Positions 6,707 to 9,136 of a DNA stretch of 9,136 nucleotides are shown piece by piece. The notes under the pieces were generated by a model. The model had not been told where the DNA came from and did no database searches. It saw only the letters and a program-made list of their open reading frames with translations. This stretch comes from Dehalococcoidia bacterium UBA1332 (GTDB taxonomy: Bacteria > Chloroflexota > Dehalococcoidia > Lucifugimonadales > Lucifugimonadaceae), in NCBI GenBank assembly GCA_002306745.1, contig DBSW01000015.1:1-9136 (forward strand), in the 5' to 3' direction. The translations under genes were made by a program, and so were the position numbers. The first letter of the stretch is position 1, and each line of letters opens with the position of its first letter.

Positions 6707-7917
6707 GCGCACTTAGACAAAATGCCTACCTTGTGCTTGAGGACGGTTCAGTGTATCCAGGTAAACGTCTTGGAGCTGCTGAAATAACGACGGGTGAAGT
6801 CGTTTTTAACACCTCGATGACTGGATACCAAGAGATGTTGACCGATCCTTCTTACGGGGGACAAATACTGGTTCCCACTTATCCAATGATCGGCAATTAC
6901 GGAACTAACGTAGCTGATGTTGAATCAACTTGTATCCAGGTCAACGGTTTCGTCGTGCGAGAGGCCTGTGGGGAACCGTCTCATCCTTTGTCAACAGGTA
7001 CGATTCATGAGTATCTGGAAAATAACGGGACTTCTGGTATATCTGAAGTTGATACTAGGGCAATTACCCGAAAGCTACGATCTACAGGTGTGATGATGGG
7101 GATAATCACACCAAATGCTGATCGACAGGAAGCTCTGCGTTTGTTAGGTGAAGTCCCACGATACGGGGAACTTGACGTGGTTAGAAATGTGTCTACATCT
7201 AAGACTTACGCGTGGGAAGGTGATGCTGGAGAGCGTTCACGGGCATTCTTTGATCTTCGGGGTCGAGCTCGTCAAGGTGGTATGGGAAATGATGTTGAAC
7301 CTGGGATTGGTCAGCGGGATCTAGGTGATAACTACATGAAGGTCGTTGTGAACGATTATGGGGTCAAACTCAATATATTACGTTCACTCAGGGCTCGCGG
7401 ATGCGAAGTAATCGTAGTTCCAGATGATGCAGGCGCTATAGAAATATTGAGTCATAAACCGGATGGGGTGATGCTTTCGCCCGGACCGGGCGATCCTGAG
7501 CTATTAGATCGTTCGGTTAGTGCAGCTAAAGAACTTGTGGGTAAGGTGCCGATTATGGGTATTTGCCTTGGCCATCAGGTGATAGCACGTGCTTTTGGCG
7601 CATCGACTTTTAAGTTGCACTTTGGTCACCGGGGGGGGAATCAACCTGTCAAAGATATCGAAACAGGTCGCGTCTATGTTACAGCGCAGAATCATGGCTA
7701 TGCGGTGGATCCATCGGGTCTTCCGTCCAAGCTAGAAGTTAGCCACATTAACCTTAATGATCAGACTGTAGAAGGCCTGCGACATCGCGACATGCCGATT
7801 ATGACTATTCAATACCACTCTGAAGCATCACCGGGTCCACATGATAGTGAATATCTATTCGATCGATTCGTGACTCTTATTCAGTCTGGTATGGCTGAAA
7901 AAATTAGATCCCTATGA
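6703..7917 (+). CDS. carA: Carbamoyl-phosphate synthase small (glutaminase) subunit
   Basis: CarA hydrolyses glutamine and channels the ammonia to CarB for carbamoyl phosphate synthesis. The N-terminal CPSase small-chain domain runs to about residue 160 (GEVVFNTSMTGYQE at 31-44; DTRAITRKLR at 117-126). A linker (about 165-210), by eye somewhat longer than in E. coli, precedes the class I glutamine amidotransferase domain. The catalytic triad is Cys288 in GICLGHQ, His372 and Glu374 in QYHSEASPGPHD. The residue between His and Glu is Ser, where E. coli has Pro; both catalytic residues remain. FGHRGGNQPV (307-316) is the usual glutamine-site block and is encoded across a run of eight G. The 404-aa length compares with about 380 in E. 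coli. The start codon overlaps the pyrC stop (ATGA). The gene ends with tandem stops TGA TAG. Confidence 0.96.
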   Translation: MSALRQNAYLVLEDGSVYPGKRLGAAEITTGEVVFNTSMTGYQEMLTDPSYGGQILVPTYPMIGNYGTNVADVESTCIQVNGFVVREACGEPSHPLSTGTIHEYLENNGTSGISEVDTRAITRKLRSTGVMMGIITPNADRQEALRLLGEVPRYGELDVVRNVSTSKTYAWEGDAGERSRAFFDLRGRARQGGMGNDVEPGIGQRDLGDNYMKVVVNDYGVKLNILRSLRARGCEVIVVPDDAGAIEILSHKPDGVMLSPGPGDPELLDRSVSAAKELVGKVPIMGICLGHQVIARAFGASTFKLHFGHRGGNQPVKDIETGRVYVTAQNHGYAVDPSGLPSKLEVSHINLNDQTVEGLRHRDMPIMTIQYHSEASPGPHDSEYLFDRFVTLIQSGMAEKIRSL

Positions 7918-7963
7918 TAGCTAATTGGTGTTCGGAAAATACTTTATCTACACGGGAATGACT

Positions 7964-7967
7964 GGAG
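7964..7967 (+). promoter_or_regulatory. Ribosome-binding site fixing a TTG start for carB
   Basis: GGAG sits 6 bases before the TTG at 7974, and an in-frame TGA (7971-7973) directly precedes that TTG. The first in-frame ATG (8001) has only a poor upstream site. The TTG is thus the best start and adds nine residues before MPKKVLVIGSG. Confidence 0.75.
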
Positions 7968-7973
7968 AATTGA

Positions 7974-9136
7974 TTGACTAGTGGTGTTTTCGCGGCTGAG
8001 ATGCCGAAGAAAGTTCTTGTTATTGGATCGGGACCCATAATCATTGGTCAAGCGGCCGAATTTGACTATGCCGGGACTCAGGCTTGTCGATCATTACGGG
8101 AAGAGGGAGTCGAGGTGATTCTGGTCAATTCCAACCCTGCAACAATCATGACAGATGAAGACATGGCCGATCGTATATACATCGAGCCACTGACTATTTC
8201 AGTGCTTGAGCGGATAATTGATCGCGAGAGACCTGATGGTGTTTTAGGTACGCTTGGTGGTCAGACCGGACTTAATCTGGTTGTCGACTTAGAGAAGTTA
8301 GGAATTCTAAAGAAATACAACGTCACTGCACTAGGTACTTCAGTCGCCTCTGTAGAGATGGCTGAAGATCGTGAGCAGTTCAGAGATTTACTTGAAAGAT
8401 TGGGTGAGCCAGTTCTACCTTCGTACGCTGTTGAAACTGTTGAAGCGGCTGTTGAAGCTGCAGAAAAAATTGGTTACCCGGTGGTAATTAGACCTGCTTA
8501 TACGCTAGGTGGAACTGGTGGCGGAATTGCGGAGAATGAGCAAGAGATTCGGGCCATTTCTGCCAGTGGGATTGCAGCGAGTAAGGTAGGTCAGGTTTTA
8601 GTTGAGCGCTCTTTATTAGGTTGGAAAGAAGTCGAATATGAAGTAATGCGAGATGGTGATGGTAACGTCATTACGATCTGCAATATGGAAAATCTTGACC
8701 CTATGGGGGTTCATACTGGAGACTCGATTGTCGTTGCTCCCAGCCAAACTCTCAACGACAAAGATTATCAGCGTCTGCGTACTGCTTCATTAAATATTAT
8801 TTCCGGACTAGATATTAAGGGTGGGTGTAACGTTCAACTCGCTTATAGACCTTGCAAAATGGTCGCAGAAAAAATTGGTGATGGTGCTGGTTACGATGAC
8901 GAAGGCTCAATGTATTACGTCATTGAAGTTAACCCACGAGTTAGTCGTTCATCTGCTTTGGCATCTAAGGCAACGGGATATCCTATTGCGCGCGTTGCGG
9001 CCAAAATTGCGCTCGGTAAAACTTTAGATCAGATTTCTAACGCTGTGACCCAAAAAACCACAGCTGCATTTGAGCCTGCCCTTGATTATTGCGTTGTTAA
9101 GATCCCAAGATGGCCATTTGATAAATTCCCAACTGG
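7974..9136 (+). CDS. carB: Carbamoyl-phosphate synthase large subunit, N-terminal part (cut by window end)
   Basis: CarB uses ammonia from CarA, bicarbonate and two ATP to make carbamoyl phosphate. The window holds 387 codons of an expected roughly 1070, and the frame stays open to the last base. Visible blocks: VLVIGSGPIIIGQAAEFDYA (14-33, preATP-grasp domain), NSNPATIMTD (52-61), GTLGGQTGLN (92-101), and the first ATP-grasp domain with RPAYTLGGTGGG (173-184), ERSLLGWKEVEYEVMRD (211-227), NMENLDPMGVHTGDS (237-251) and IEVNPRVSRSSALASKATG (317-335). That domain makes carboxyphosphate and then carbamate. Compared with Bacillus CarB as I recall it, about 16 extra residues lie between NVQLA (286-290) and YYVIEVNP (314-321). 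The start is TTG at 7974; an ATG at 8001 would shorten the protein by nine residues. It follows carA by 56 bases with no terminator between. Confidence 0.95.
   Translation, partial: MTSGVFAAEMPKKVLVIGSGPIIIGQAAEFDYAGTQACRSLREEGVEVILVNSNPATIMTDEDMADRIYIEPLTISVLERIIDRERPDGVLGTLGGQTGLNLVVDLEKLGILKKYNVTALGTSVASVEMAEDREQFRDLLERLGEPVLPSYAVETVEAAVEAAEKIGYPVVIRPAYTLGGTGGGIAENEQEIRAISASGIAASKVGQVLVERSLLGWKEVEYEVMRDGDGNVITICNMENLDPMGVHTGDSIVVAPSQTLNDKDYQRLRTASLNIISGLDIKGGCNVQLAYRPCKMVAEKIGDGAGYDDEGSMYYVIEVNPRVSRSSALASKATGYPIARVAAKIALGKTLDQISNAVTQKTTAAFEPALDYCVVKIPRWPFDKFPT

Noticed and set aside
7631..7638. Run of eight G in carA as a possible slippage or frameshift site
   Set aside because: The run encodes part of the conserved HRGGN block in frame and carA is intact on both sides, so no slippage is needed.
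8821..9027. 68-aa forward open frame inside carB
   Set aside because: It is out of frame with carB, which stays open and matches the family throughout this stretch.

Overview
The window is a compact stretch of bacterial chromosome. All genes lie on the + strand, gaps are short, and composition is moderately AT-leaning by eye. It holds seven complete protein genes, an eighth (carB) cut by the right edge, and one RNA control element. I see no mobile element, CRISPR array, tRNA or rRNA. The taxon cannot be fixed from sequence alone. The gene set (ACT-domain malic enzyme; Firmicutes-style PyrR control; class I dihydroorotase; frequent GTG and TTG starts) would suit an uncultured Chloroflexota-like lineage (Dehalococcoidia/SAR202-type) or a relative of Firmicutes. 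This is an inference of modest confidence.

Left part (1-3413): three apparently unrelated housekeeping-type genes. They are an NAD(P)-dependent malic enzyme with an N-terminal ACT domain, a DAO-family FAD-dependent amine or amino-acid oxidoreductase, and a SprT-like zinc metalloprotein. They are separated by gaps of 71 and 101 bases, with no convincing promoters or terminators.

Middle (3414-3706): a 293-base non-coding leader. It carries a textbook PyrR-binding RNA hairpin (3519-3550), a sequence able to form a 10-bp antiterminator (3542-3551 with 3636-3645), and a strong intrinsic terminator (8-bp stem plus seven T, 3636-3662). The three structures are mutually exclusive, which is the architecture of UMP-responsive transcription attenuation.

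Right part (3707-9136): a de novo pyrimidine operon in the order pyrR-pyrB-pyrC-carA-carB. CarA and CarB make carbamoyl phosphate, PyrB joins it to aspartate, and PyrC closes the ring to dihydroorotate. PyrR senses UMP/PRPP and acts on the leader of its own operon, closing the feedback loop. pyrR/pyrB and pyrC/carA overlap by 8 and 4 bases, and the other junctions are 23 and 56 bases. No pyrD, pyrE or pyrF is visible; they may lie past the right edge.

I do not see a previously undescribed system. The most interesting content is the attenuator, followed by an extra segment of about 16 residues in CarB, an N-terminal extension on PyrB, and frequent non-ATG starts and tandem stop codons.
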